Assembly: GCA_964555675.1 (NCBI GenBank)
Contig: CAZKTU010000034.1
Span: forward strand, 1 to 41,250
Reading direction: 5' to 3'
Length of the DNA stretch: 41,250 bases
Source of the DNA: CAIWXH01 sp964555675
GTDB taxonomy: Bacteria > Chloroflexota > Chloroflexia > Chloroflexales > Chloroflexaceae
The notes under the pieces were generated by a model. The model had not been told where the DNA came from, made no database searches, and saw nothing but the letters and a program-made list of their open reading frames with translations. Position numbers and translations under genes: made by a program. Below are positions 14,287 to 21,761 of this stretch, in pieces; the first letter of the stretch is position 1; the number at the start of each line of letters is the position of its first letter.

Positions 14287-15697
14287 CGCTGTCTCCTGAT
14301 CTGATCCGCCGGAGGCGCGGTTGCTCGACGACCCTTATTCCGAGCGCCTCTTCTGGTAGCGTCGAGCGCGGTGGGCGCCGCAGCAGGCGCCGAACGATCC
14401 CTTCGGCCAGCTTGTCGCCGCTGACGGCCCGCTCGCGCACCTCTTCGACGATCTCGACTGCGACCGAGGTGCTCTGGGTGGTGACCAGCTCGACCAGGGC
14501 GGGCGACTTGGAGAGGGTATCGATGGCCTCGTTCATGGCTTTGGTGCCGACCAGGTATTTGACCGCCTCCTCCATGGCCGGGGTGCGCACGATATGGGTG
14601 ACGGCCTCCTCGATCGCGGGGCTGTGGACGATCTGGGTGACGGCCTGATCGAGGGCCGGGCTCTTGGCGACTCTGGCGATCACCTCGTCGATGGCGGGGC
14701 TGGAGGCGACCTTGACGATCATGGCGTCGAGGCCGGGGCTCGCGGCGACCCGCTCGAGGGCCTGCTCGATCACCGGGCCGGCGACGATCTGGCTCACGGC
14801 GTCGTCCATGGCGGGCGAGCGCACGATCTCGCCGAGGGCGCGGCCGACGGCGGGCCGGCGGGCCAGGTAGACGATCGCATTGTCGACGATATCCTCGATG
14901 GCCGCCTGGGCGAAGCGGCGGCTGCGCTGCTCTTCGGCCCGGCCGCGCGCGACCCAGCGGCGCGTATCCTCGTCGGTCGGCTCGGCCTGGGCGCTGCGGC
15001 CGCGGCGGGCGCCGAAGCGCGGCAGGGGCAGCAGGTCGACCACCACCGAGAAGACCGTGCCGAAGACGTAGCTGACCACGGCGCGCAGCCAGCTGATCGG
15101 ATTGCCGCGCGGGCGCAGCTGCTGCTCGGTCTCGAAGACCCAGCCGATCAGCGCGTGGCGAAAGCGCCCCGAGCCGATCTCGCCCTCGCTCGCCGCGGGG
15201 GCGTGCTCGCGCCGCGTGATGCCGGCCTGCGCTTCCCAGGCGTCGGAGCGCGCGGCCAGCCCGTCGAGGCCCAGGAGGGCCGCGCCGACCACCAGGCGGA
15301 CGAGGGCCTCGCTTGTAGGAGCCAGGGGACCACTGGCCGAGGCGGGCTGCTGCCCCTCGGGCGTGCGGGGTGGCGCGGGCTGGCCGGGCGAGGTTGCGGG
15401 GACGCGGGGTGCGGCCTGCTCTGCCAGGTCGCTGTCGGTCTCGCTCCAGGCCTCGTCGGTCGCGGCGCTCTCGGCGGTCTGGCCCGCAGGCGCGCCGGAG
15501 CTGCGCAGGGGGAGGTTGGCGTTGCGACGGCGGGGCGGCGCCACCCTGGCGCTCGCAGAGCTCTTCGGGGCGGCGGGCCCGGGCTGGTCGGGCGGGTCGC
15601 CCGCCGCCGGCTCCGGGGTGGCCTCCTCGGACCCCAGCTGCTGCAGGGCTCGGTCGAGCTTGCGTTTGGCGTCATCGAACTGCGGGTTTCTCGCCAT
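14276..15697 (-). CDS. Protein with ten 13-residue helical repeats
   Basis: A 473-residue protein of unrecognised family. Residues 1-125 are low-complexity Pro/Ala/Ser-rich with a short N-terminal helix. Two hydrophobic segments follow, one near 131-147 (ALVRLVVGAALLGLDGL) and one near 203-225 (WLRAVVSYVFGTVFSVVVDLLPL), so it is probably membrane-bound. Residues 281-410 are ten uninterrupted 13-residue units with consensus SPA(I/M/L)(D/E)(D/E)AVxxIVx; examples are SPAIEEAVTHIVR and SPALDQAVTQIVH. No gaps occur between units. Each unit reads as one short amphipathic helix opened by Ser-Pro. The tail is basic. Its stop overlaps the start of the RDD gene. Function unknown; a scaffold or protein-binding solenoid at the membrane is a guess. 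Confidence 0.8.
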   Translation of the reverse strand: MARNPQFDDAKRKLDRALQQLGSEEATPEPAAGDPPDQPGPAAPKSSASARVAPPRRRNANLPLRSSGAPAGQTAESAATDEAWSETDSDLAEQAAPRVPATSPGQPAPPRTPEGQQPASASGPLAPTSEALVRLVVGAALLGLDGLAARSDAWEAQAGITRREHAPAASEGEIGSGRFRHALIGWVFETEQQLRPRGNPISWLRAVVSYVFGTVFSVVVDLLPLPRFGARRGRSAQAEPTDEDTRRWVARGRAEEQRSRRFAQAAIEDIVDNAIVYLARRPAVGRALGEIVRSPAMDDAVSQIVAGPVIEQALERVAASPGLDAMIVKVASSPAIDEVIARVAKSPALDQAVTQIVHSPAIEEAVTHIVRTPAMEEAVKYLVGTKAMNEAIDTLSKSPALVELVTTQSTSVAVEIVEEVRERAVSGDKLAEGIVRRLLRRPPRSTLPEEALGIRVVEQPRLRRIRSGDSDEA

Positions 15698-15832
15698 AAG
15701 GTATCATGCTCTCCAGACAAACCGAGCGACGGCTGTACGTATTGTAGACAGATCCCTGCGCCTGCGCCCTACACGTGAGGGCAGGTTCATCTGCGCCTGG
15801 GCGGCGGGGTCCGGGTCTGACGAGGAGCTGGG

Positions 15833-16342
15833 ATGCTGGTGTACCATTATAGCGAAGATGACTCGATCACCTGCTTCGAGCCGCGGCCCAGCCGCCTGGG
15901 CGAGGCGCTGGTCTGGGCGATCGACGAGTGGCATCAGCCGCTCTACTGGGCCCCGCGCGACTGCCCGCGGGTGACCTTCTGGCCGCACGAGCCGACGACG
16001 CCCGCGGACTACGAGCGCTGGTGGGCGACGGTGGCCGGGCGCATGGTGCTGGCGATCGAGGCGGCCTGGCTCGAGCGGGTGCGGGCCTGCCGGCTCTTCC
16101 GCTACAGCTTCGACGACCCGAGCTTCACCTCGCTCGACGACAACGGCATGTACGTCAGCCGGGCGACCGTGCGACCGGTGGCGGTCGAGCCCGTGGGCGA
16201 CCTGCTGACCCGCCTGGTCGAGGGAGCGATCGAGGTGCGCGTCTGCCAGAGCCTGACGCCGCTGGGCAGGGCGATCATCAAGAGCACGCTGGACTTTTCG
16301 CTGATCAGGATGCGCAACGCGCAGGGGTGGGAGCAGGGGTGA
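15833..16342 (+). CDS. DUF6886-like protein
   Basis: A 169-residue soluble protein that begins MLVYHYSEDDSITCFEPRP and contains VWAIDEWHQPLYWAPRDCPRVTFW. This matches my memory of a small conserved family of unknown function (DUF6886) found in Firmicutes, Actinobacteria and Chloroflexota, with the fixed order H(Y/F)SE, FxPR, VWA(I/V)D, H..LYWFPRDCPRV. The end of the family motif, a W-x-W region with RVRxC, is present as WLERVRACRLFRYSF. Some members have been compared with ADP-ribosyltransferase-like folds, but I cannot support that here. GAGGAGCTGGG lies just before the ATG. It is convergent with the SRPBCC gene. Confidence 0.7.
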   Translation: MLVYHYSEDDSITCFEPRPSRLGEALVWAIDEWHQPLYWAPRDCPRVTFWPHEPTTPADYERWWATVAGRMVLAIEAAWLERVRACRLFRYSFDDPSFTSLDDNGMYVSRATVRPVAVEPVGDLLTRLVEGAIEVRVCQSLTPLGRAIIKSTLDFSLIRMRNAQGWEQG

Positions 16343-16368
16343 GGGGGGAGAGTGGGCGGGAGGGGTGC

Positions 16369-16387
16369 GGGGAGGCCTTGCCTCCCC
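16369..16387. repeat. GC-rich palindrome between convergent genes
   Basis: GGGGAGGC-ctt-GCCTCCCC has perfect 8-bp arms. An A run follows on the plus strand and no T-tract follows on either strand, so it is not a clean intrinsic terminator. It belongs with the similar hairpins at 4371, 35981 and 38732. Confidence 0.6.
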
Positions 16388-16428
16388 GAAAAAACCTTCG
16401 CTGCCTGTCAGAGTGGCTCTGACGGAAA

Positions 16429-16914
16429 CTACTCTTCGACCGTGATGCGCTGGGGGGAGCGGGTGTCGCTGACGCGGCGAGAGGGGGGGCCCTCGATCAG
16501 CTCGCGCAGGCGGAAGAGCTGCACGCGCATGTCGAGGTCGGCGACGAAGCGGCCGATACCGAGGACGAAGACCCGCAGGCTCTCGTTGGGCACCTCGTAC
16601 TCGACGCGGTTCTGGACGACGACGCGGCTGCCGTCGCTGAACCAGCGCCACAGCTCGGTACCCTCCCACATGCCGCTGATCGTCATGAGGATATGCTCGC
16701 CGTCGCGCTCGGTCACGGTGTAGTCGGCGCCGCTCAGGCCGAGGGACTTGAGGCGCATCTTATGGATGCTGCCCAGGGTGAACAGGTCGCCCTCGAGGGG
16801 GTCGAGCTGCACCAGGGGCGAGCGCCACTGGGCCATCAGGGTCGGGTCGGTCAGGTGGCGCTCCACCACATCGGGGGTGGTGGTAATCGAGACCCACTCC
16901 TCTTGAACGATCAT
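16429..16914 (-). CDS. SRPBCC (START-like) family protein
   Basis: A 161-residue protein with the pattern of the polyketide-cyclase/START-like ligand-binding fold: an N-terminal strand (QEEWVSITTTPDVVERHLTDPTLMAQWRSP), long beta strands in the middle (YTVTERDGEHILMTISG, RVVVQNRVEYEVP) and a C-terminal amphipathic helix (FVADLDMRVQLFRLRELIEG). Such proteins bind hydrophobic ligands such as lipids or polyketides. AGGAGG is seven bases before the start. It follows the NDH-2 gene after 38 bases on the same strand, so a shared transcript is likely; the link between them is unclear. The ligand cannot be predicted. Confidence 0.8.
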   Translation of the reverse strand: MIVQEEWVSITTTPDVVERHLTDPTLMAQWRSPLVQLDPLEGDLFTLGSIHKMRLKSLGLSGADYTVTERDGEHILMTISGMWEGTELWRWFSDGSRVVVQNRVEYEVPNESLRVFVLGIGRFVADLDMRVQLFRLRELIEGPPSRRVSDTRSPQRITVEE

Positions 16915-16952
16915 AGAGGCTCCTCCTTACAAGCTGGTGCGGGGGGCTCAGA

Positions 16953-18131
16953 CTAGAGCGGCCCCTCGATCGTCGCCCGGTAGTACTGCTCGACGCCCTT
17001 CTTCATAAGCAGGGCGGGGTAGCCGGTCAGGGGCACGCCCAGGGGGTTGCCCATTGCGTAGTTGGGCCCAAGGGAGACCAGCTCGCCCAGCTTGAGGGGC
17101 TCGTAGGGTCGGGGGGCGGCGCCCTCGACCTCGGCGAGCAGCGTCTCGGCCAGGTGGGACCCCTGGCGCATGGCGTAGCTGGCGGTGGCGGGCACATAGG
17201 CGCCGTTGGCCCCATCGGGGATGGCGGCGCAGTCGCCAATCGCGAAGATCGCGGCCTGCTCCTGGACGCGCAGGTAGCGGTCGACCAGCACGCGCCCGGC
17301 GTTGTCGAGCGGCAGGCCGGCGGCGGCCAGCAGGTCGGGGCCCTTGATGCCGCCGGCCCAGACGATGGTCGCGGCCCGCAGCACGCGCCCATCGACCAGG
17401 CGTAGGGCCCGCGGCTCGACGGCGGCGACGGGGGTATTCAGGTAGACGCTGACGCCCATCGTATCGAGGACCTGCTCGGCCTCGCGGGTGGCCCACTCGC
17501 CGAACTGCTTGAGCAGCTCGGGGCCGCGGTCGAGCAGGGCGATGCGCACGTGGCCGCGCGGGGCGCCCGTCTCGCGGCAGAGGTCGGCGCTCCAGGCGGC
17601 AAGCTCGCCGGCCAGCTGGCAGCCGGTGTAGCCGCCGCCGACAATGGCCATGGTCTGGAGGATGCGCTGCTCTTTGGCGTCGGCGGCCCTGGCGGCGGCC
17701 TCGAAGCTGGCCAGCACATGGTCGCGGATGGCCAGGGCCTGATCGAGGGTGCGCAGGGGCAGGCTATGCTCGCGGGCGCCGGGCACATTGCCGTAGGCCG
17801 TCTCGGCGCCGAGGGCGATCACGAGGCGGTCATAGGGGAGCGCGCGGCCGTCGGCCAGGTACACTTGGCGCGCCCCAGGCTCGAGGGTGGCGACGCGGCC
17901 CTGGACGAAGCGTACGCCGCCTTTGCTGAGGAGAGGGGCTAGCTCGTAGATCGCCTCGCGGCTGTAGATAGCCGCCGCGGCCGCCTTGTGGAGCAGCTGG
18001 ACGAGTTGGTGGTAGGGGAACTGGTCAACCAGAATCACCTCGTCGGCGCGGCCGCGCGTGCGCAGCAGCCGGTCGAGGTCGATAGCGGCGCGCAAGCCGG
18101 CGTAGCCCGCGCCGATGATGACAATCTGCAT
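16953..18131 (-). CDS. ndh: Type II NADH dehydrogenase (NDH-2-like)
   Basis: A 392-residue two-dinucleotide-binding flavoprotein. The FAD site is VIIGAGYAGLRAAIDL (5-20) with the GxGxxA/G motif, and the NADH site is MAIVGGGYTGCQLAGEL (about 156-172). The FAD-contacting IFAIGDCAAIPDG and the quinone-side segment SYAMRQGSHLAETL are typical for NDH-2/sulfide-quinone-reductase-like enzymes. A Cys pair as in sulfide:quinone reductase is not evident, so NADH:quinone oxidoreduction without proton pumping is the best call. The C-terminus is short, with only a weak amphipathic helix (LLMKKGVEQYYRATIEG) for membrane contact. The ATG has no strong ribosome-binding site but begins exactly at the FAD strand. 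Confidence 0.82.
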   Translation of the reverse strand: MQIVIIGAGYAGLRAAIDLDRLLRTRGRADEVILVDQFPYHQLVQLLHKAAAAAIYSREAIYELAPLLSKGGVRFVQGRVATLEPGARQVYLADGRALPYDRLVIALGAETAYGNVPGAREHSLPLRTLDQALAIRDHVLASFEAAARAADAKEQRILQTMAIVGGGYTGCQLAGELAAWSADLCRETGAPRGHVRIALLDRGPELLKQFGEWATREAEQVLDTMGVSVYLNTPVAAVEPRALRLVDGRVLRAATIVWAGGIKGPDLLAAAGLPLDNAGRVLVDRYLRVQEQAAIFAIGDCAAIPDGANGAYVPATASYAMRQGSHLAETLLAEVEGAAPRPYEPLKLGELVSLGPNYAMGNPLGVPLTGYPALLMKKGVEQYYRATIEGPL

Positions 18132-18223
18132 AGAGATAAACCACTAGCGGTAAGTTTCACAAGCCGCATCTTCTTTTAGGATACCATGATTTCTGCCCGC
18201 GACCGCTGCAACCCTCACCCCTG

Positions 18224-18251
18224 ACCCCTCTCCCGCATCGGGGAGAGGGGT
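18224..18251. repeat. Perfect inverted repeat between NDH-2 and the chlorosome genes
   Basis: ACCCCTCTCCC (18224-18234) and GGGAGAGGGGT (18241-18251) form an 11-bp perfect stem with a 6-nt loop. There is no T-tract. The spacer 18132-18323 holds no other feature; it lies after csmN, so the hairpin may end the chlorosome transcript. Confidence 0.6.
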
Positions 18252-18323
18252 GCCAAGCGAAGCGCGAGGCGGGGCGAGGAAAGGCGGGGCGGTCAAGTCC
18301 GCGGCGTCACCCTGAAGCCCTGT

Positions 18324-18761
18324 TCAGGCGCTGGGGGTCGTCGGCGGCTTCTCGACCCACTCGTCGACGCGGGCTGCGGCCCGCTCGACCTCGTCGGCGG
18401 CGCGGCTGCTGGCGCGGCTCACGCTCGAGCCGAACTCATCGGCGGCCCGCGAGAGCCGCTCGGTGAAGGCCTTGGCCCGCTCGCCGACCCGCTCGGCGCT
18501 GGGCAGGCTCACGGGGGCGCCGGTGAAGATCTCGTCGACGACCCGCTCGGAGACGCCGGCCAGCTCTTTGGGCAGGACGACCACGGCGCGGGCGACCTCG
18601 GCCATGGCGCGGCGCACGCGGCGGCGCGAGGCGCGCGGCAGCAGGATGAGGGGGGCCGAGGCGACGGTCAGGCCGAGGCGGGCCGTGCCGCCGACGAAGG
18701 CGGCGGCCAGCTCGAACAGGCCGTCGCGTTCGCCGCGGGTGATGCTCCCATTGTCGCTCAT
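18324..18761 (-). CDS. csmN: Chlorosome envelope protein, CsmN-like
   Basis: A 145-residue protein that resembles the Chloroflexus chlorosome proteins CsmM and CsmN; its size fits the larger of the two (CsmN). It shares a core with the upstream CsmM-like protein: FVGGTARLGLTVASAPLILLPRASRRRVRRAMAEV..VVLPKELAG (about 18-65), a hydrophobic hairpin with an LLP turn and a basic flank. A C-terminal helical, charged region follows (ADEVERAAARVDEWVEKPP). These proteins sit in the lipid monolayer around the chlorosome and affect its shape. The frame is open about 56 codons further upstream, into csmM on another frame, but AGGAG eight bases before the ATG at 18761 fixes the start. The gene is the last of the operon. 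Confidence 0.75.
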   Translation of the reverse strand: MSDNGSITRGERDGLFELAAAFVGGTARLGLTVASAPLILLPRASRRRVRRAMAEVARAVVVLPKELAGVSERVVDEIFTGAPVSLPSAERVGERAKAFTERLSRAADEFGSSVSRASSRAADEVERAAARVDEWVEKPPTTPSA

Positions 18762-18804
18762 ACAGTACACTCCTAATCTGGGCGCAGCGGGGCTGCGCCG
18801 CTGG

Positions 18805-19125
18805 CTAGTTGGCGGCGATCTCGTCCTTGGGCGCGTGCGCGGCGGGCGGGGCCCCATCGTCGCCCTGGGCCGCCCAATCCTCGATCGCCTCGCCGGCGAT
18901 GTTGGCGAAGTCGGCCGGGAGGCTCGCAAAGGCGTACATCAGCTCTTTGGTGGCGTTGCGCATATGCTGCCGGCTCTCGCTGGGCAGCAGCGCCAGGGGC
19001 AGGGTGAAGACCGAGAAGCCCAGCCGCACGACCCCGCCGCCGAACTCCATCGCCGACTCGACGAAGCTGTCGCTCCGCCGTGTGCGCACGCTGCGCACCC
19101 GCACCTCACCTGTGGTTTCCGTCAT
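18805..19125 (-). CDS. csmM: Chlorosome envelope protein, CsmM-like
   Basis: A 106-residue protein, about the size of the 11-kDa CsmM of Chloroflexus. A basic N-terminus (RVRSVRTRRSDSF) precedes a hydrophobic core, EFGGGVVRLGFSVFTLPLALLPSESRQHMRNATKELMYAFASLPADFANIAG, which aligns by eye with the CsmN-like protein downstream (RLG, P-L-x-LLP, R..xRxA..E, LP). The tail is acidic and Pro/Ala-rich. The frame allows a TTG start two codons earlier, but AGGAGG is six bases before the ATG at 19125. Order on the transcript: bchU, bchK, csmM, csmN, linking pigment synthesis with envelope proteins. Confidence 0.78.
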   Translation of the reverse strand: MTETTGEVRVRSVRTRRSDSFVESAMEFGGGVVRLGFSVFTLPLALLPSESRQHMRNATKELMYAFASLPADFANIAGEAIEDWAAQGDDGAPPAAHAPKDEIAAN

Positions 19126-19173
19126 ACTCAACCTCCTAGCGTTGGGCGATTATCATCAACCGAATGCGGTGTG

Positions 19174-20094
19174 TCACCCGAAGTACCCGCCGACCATGAA
19201 CGCCGAGATAAACTGGATCAGGGCTACGAAGGGGTTGCTCGCGAGCAGGTAGCGCACATAGTTCTTCTGGGACGGCTCGCGATAGAGTTTGACCTGATTG
19301 TAGATCGGCACCACGATCGAGAGCAGGATGAACCCCGCCACCCAGTAGTGCCCCCAGGCGAGGGCCAGGGCCATCAGCATGGCCTGCGACAGGTTGATCG
19401 TCAGATAGGCGACGACCAGGGTCTTATGCACGCCGATCGCCACGGCCAGCGACATCAGCCCGTGCTGCCGATCGCCCTCGACGCTCTTGATATCATTGAG
19501 GAAGAGCAGCCCGGCGGCCAGGGCGCCGTTGATCCAGGCGACGGTCATGCTCTCCCAGGTCAGCGGCGCGAAGATCAGGTGCCCGGCCAGCCAGCTCATG
19601 CTCACGTAGCCTACGCCGACGGCCGGCGGGCCCAGCCAGAAGTGCTTCTTGAGCTTGATCGGCGGCATGCTGTAGATCACCGACAGCACCAGGCCGAGGA
19701 CGGCGAGGAGCACGATCAGCGGGTTGCCGAAGACCAGCGCGACCAGCAGGGTCGCCCCGCCGAGGAAGAGCCAGTTGAGGCGCGCCTCGTTCAGAGTGAC
19801 CAGGCCAGCCGGGATGGGCCGCTCGGGGTCGTTGATCGCGTCGAGCTCGCGGTCGTAGTAGTCGTTGATGCTCTGGCTGAAGCCGGTGCCCAGGGGCCCC
19901 GTCATCAGGGCGCCGAGGAGGGCCAGGCCCCAGTCGCGGGCGCTGCCCCACTGGAAGCCGACGGCCGTGCCCGAGGCGATCGAGCCGCAGATCGTCACGA
20001 TCGCGGGCGAGATCCAGGTGACCGGGTCGGCCAGATCGATGTGGGCCCGGATCTTCTTGACCAGGGAAACCTGATTTTCGGTGGTCGTGACCAT
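19174..20094 (-). CDS. bchK: (Bacterio)chlorophyll synthase-type prenyltransferase, probably BChl c synthase
   Basis: A 306-residue UbiA-superfamily membrane enzyme that esterifies (bacterio)chlorophyllide with a long-chain alcohol. The first Asp-rich site is SINDYYDRELDAINDPERPIPAG (about 75-97), the exact chlorophyll-synthase form; the second is LNDIKSVEGDRQHG (about 200-213). About eight membrane helices can be followed. ChlG, BchG (BChl a) and BchK (BChl c) are hard to separate by motif alone. I favour BchK because the gene lies between bchU (specific to BChl c) and csmM/csmN; a BchG assignment is the alternative. It follows bchU by six bases, so the two are co-transcribed. Confidence 0.82.
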   Translation of the reverse strand: MVTTTENQVSLVKKIRAHIDLADPVTWISPAIVTICGSIASGTAVGFQWGSARDWGLALLGALMTGPLGTGFSQSINDYYDRELDAINDPERPIPAGLVTLNEARLNWLFLGGATLLVALVFGNPLIVLLAVLGLVLSVIYSMPPIKLKKHFWLGPPAVGVGYVSMSWLAGHLIFAPLTWESMTVAWINGALAAGLLFLNDIKSVEGDRQHGLMSLAVAIGVHKTLVVAYLTINLSQAMLMALALAWGHYWVAGFILLSIVVPIYNQVKLYREPSQKNYVRYLLASNPFVALIQFISAFMVGGYFG

Positions 20095-20100
20095 GGTCGC

Positions 20101-21177
20101 CTATGCCTTCACGGCCTGATAGAGCACGTGGTCGTAGCCCTCGGCGAAGCTCACCTCGCCGAAGCCGATCTCCTTGAGCAGCTCGGGGTAGATGCCGTGG
20201 TCCTTGAACTCCAGGACCGAGAAGTTCATGCCGATGCCGCAGAGGTAGTGGGTCAGGTAGTCGTAGTTCGGCTTGGCGGGGTCGCTGATCACCATGTCGA
20301 CAATCAGCACCCGGCCGCCCGGCTCGAGGGCCTCGTAGGCCTTCTTGAGCAGCATGGTGCAGAACTGCCGGTTCATCGGGTAGAGGATGCGGGCGAAGAG
20401 CACCGCATCGCCTTTGGGGTAGGGCTCGCGGTACATATCGACCGAGATGGGCGTGATGCGCTCGGCCAGCCCGCGGGCGGCGGCGTTCTCGCGCACCAGG
20501 TCCAGGGCCGAGGGCAGGTTGATCAGGGTGACGTTCAGGTCGGGGTGCTTGTCGCAGAGCGAGGCGGCGATGTCGCCGATGCCGCCGCCCACGTCGATCA
20601 GCCGGTTCACGCCCGCCAGGTTGGCGTTATCGCGCAGGAAGCGCTGGACGAAGTGGATGTTGCTGCGGTGGATGGTCTCGTAGAAGACACTATCCTCGCG
20701 CGTTTTGGGCGGGTGGGGCACATGACTGGTGAAGTCCAGCTTGCCGCGCGTCACATCGGCCAGGTTGGCGTAGTAGCTCTGGATCAGGTCGACCATGTAG
20801 CTGACGAAGGGCACCATGGTCATATTGCGATGCTGCTCGGGCGCCGTGAAGAACTGCTCGGCGAAGGGAGTGAGGGCCCAGGCCCCCTCGGCGGCCCTGG
20901 CGAGGCCGATCTGCTCCATGGTGATCAGCAGCCGCTCGAGGCGCGGGGGCACGGTGCCCGTGGCCTCGGCCAGGGCCGCGACGTCGCGCGGGCCGGGGGC
21001 CATGGCCTCGAAGAGGTCGAGGTCGTAGGCGGCCTTGATCACGAAGAAGTCAACCGTGCCCTTGAAGACCATGTCATAGGCCTTCTCCATGGCACAGGAC
21101 AGGGCCTCATCATCGCTCATGCAGCGGCAGTTCGGGAAGCAGCGAAACTGCGCCTGGGTCGTGGTCATGGAGGTCAT
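20101..21177 (-). CDS. bchU: Bacteriochlorophyllide C-20 methyltransferase
   Basis: A 358-residue SAM-dependent O-methyltransferase-like enzyme. BchU methylates C-20 of the ring on the way to bacteriochlorophyll c, shifting absorbance to the red. The N-terminal dimerisation/winged-helix domain (about 25-110) is followed by the Rossmann domain with motif I LIDVGGGIGDIAAS (193-206) and the region DAVLFARILYPMN. HYLCGIGMNFSVLEFKDHGIYPELLKEIGF near the C-terminus is the strong identifier; I recall it from Chlorobium and Chloroflexus BchU. The start at 21177 overlaps the TGA of the upstream gene in ATGA, so the two are translationally coupled. An extra Cys-rich N-terminus (RCFPNCRCM) is unusual. 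BChl c rather than d is the expected pigment. Confidence 0.93.
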   Translation of the reverse strand: MTSMTTTQAQFRCFPNCRCMSDDEALSCAMEKAYDMVFKGTVDFFVIKAAYDLDLFEAMAPGPRDVAALAEATGTVPPRLERLLITMEQIGLARAAEGAWALTPFAEQFFTAPEQHRNMTMVPFVSYMVDLIQSYYANLADVTRGKLDFTSHVPHPPKTREDSVFYETIHRSNIHFVQRFLRDNANLAGVNRLIDVGGGIGDIAASLCDKHPDLNVTLINLPSALDLVRENAAARGLAERITPISVDMYREPYPKGDAVLFARILYPMNRQFCTMLLKKAYEALEPGGRVLIVDMVISDPAKPNYDYLTHYLCGIGMNFSVLEFKDHGIYPELLKEIGFGEVSFAEGYDHVLYQAVKA

Positions 21178-21701
21178 TCTTTCTTGTTCTCGACACGGCC
21201 CCCTGGGCCGTGGGCTTCAACGTGGCGCTGCTCGGCGCTCGCCCGGTTGAGCAGGGGCTGGGCGAAGATGGGCAGGTAGCTCAGCCACCAGCTCACGTAC
21301 CCGAGCCAGGCCAGGGCGCGATGGATGCGCCGCCGCCGTGGGTCTGTCCCCAGCAGCGGGCCCCAGCGGTGCCCGGTCACCATTGCGCCGACCATCCCGA
21401 TGGTCGGCAGGGGCCCGGTGACCATAAAGTAGATTTTCAGCCAGCGCGGCTGGTGCTGCCCGCCGAAATCCTCCTCGCGAAACAGGCGCCCCACCCCCAC
21501 GATCGCCACCATTGCGTTCATCACCCAGTCGAGCCCGTGGGCCACATAGGCCAGTTGGGTGCGCCGCGCCGCCCGCTCGGGCTGGTGCTCGTGGGCCTCG
21601 AGCCCGCAGAGGCGCAGGACCGCTGTGTAGCAGCTCAGCGAGACTCCGCTGACCACGGCCATCAGGTAGAGTACCTGGCGGTCAGTTAACCTATTAAACA
21701 T
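21174..21701 (-). CDS. Membrane protein coupled to bchU, unknown function
   Basis: A 175-residue protein with about four hydrophobic segments (10-30, 53-70, 90-108, 132-150). Conserved-looking features are HGLDWVMNAMVAIVGVGRLF, a Trp/Lys-rich cytoplasmic stretch (QPRWLKIYFMVTGPLPTIGM) and LAWLGYVSWWLSYLPIF. His residues occur in or near the helices (H37, H39, H55, H110), so a pigment- or metal-binding role is thinkable. I do not recognise a family. The stop codon overlaps the bchU start (ATGA) and the gene has its own promoter, so its product is very likely tied to bacteriochlorophyll c synthesis or chlorosome assembly. No ribosome-binding site is visible; the transcript may be leaderless. 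Confidence 0.8.
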   Translation of the reverse strand: MFNRLTDRQVLYLMAVVSGVSLSCYTAVLRLCGLEAHEHQPERAARRTQLAYVAHGLDWVMNAMVAIVGVGRLFREEDFGGQHQPRWLKIYFMVTGPLPTIGMVGAMVTGHRWGPLLGTDPRRRRIHRALAWLGYVSWWLSYLPIFAQPLLNRASAEQRHVEAHGPGGRVENKKE

Positions 21702-21709
21702 GTGCTTGT

Positions 21710-21737
21710 ATTATAGTACAAAAGACGGATACTTCAA
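21710..21737 (-). promoter_or_regulatory. Promoter of the bchU-bchK-csmM-csmN unit
   Basis: On the minus strand TTGAAG (21737-21732) and TATAAT (21715-21710) are 16 bases apart. The start point would be near 21703, two or so bases before the ATG at 21701, so the mRNA may lack a leader. The inverted repeat TTGTActataaTACAA overlaps the -10 box and could be an operator. Confidence 0.7.
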
Positions 21738-21761
21738 ATACTCTTCTGGAGAGGCGAACGC

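Noticed and set aside
16369..16387. Bidirectional terminator between the DUF6886-like and SRPBCC genes
   Set aside because: The hairpin is strong but has no T-tract after it on either strand, so it is listed as a repeat instead.
18463..21279. A plus-strand open frame of 938 codons opposite csmN, csmM, bchK and bchU
   Set aside because: It is the shadow of well-supported minus-strand genes in G+C-rich DNA, with a low-complexity product and no recognisable motif.
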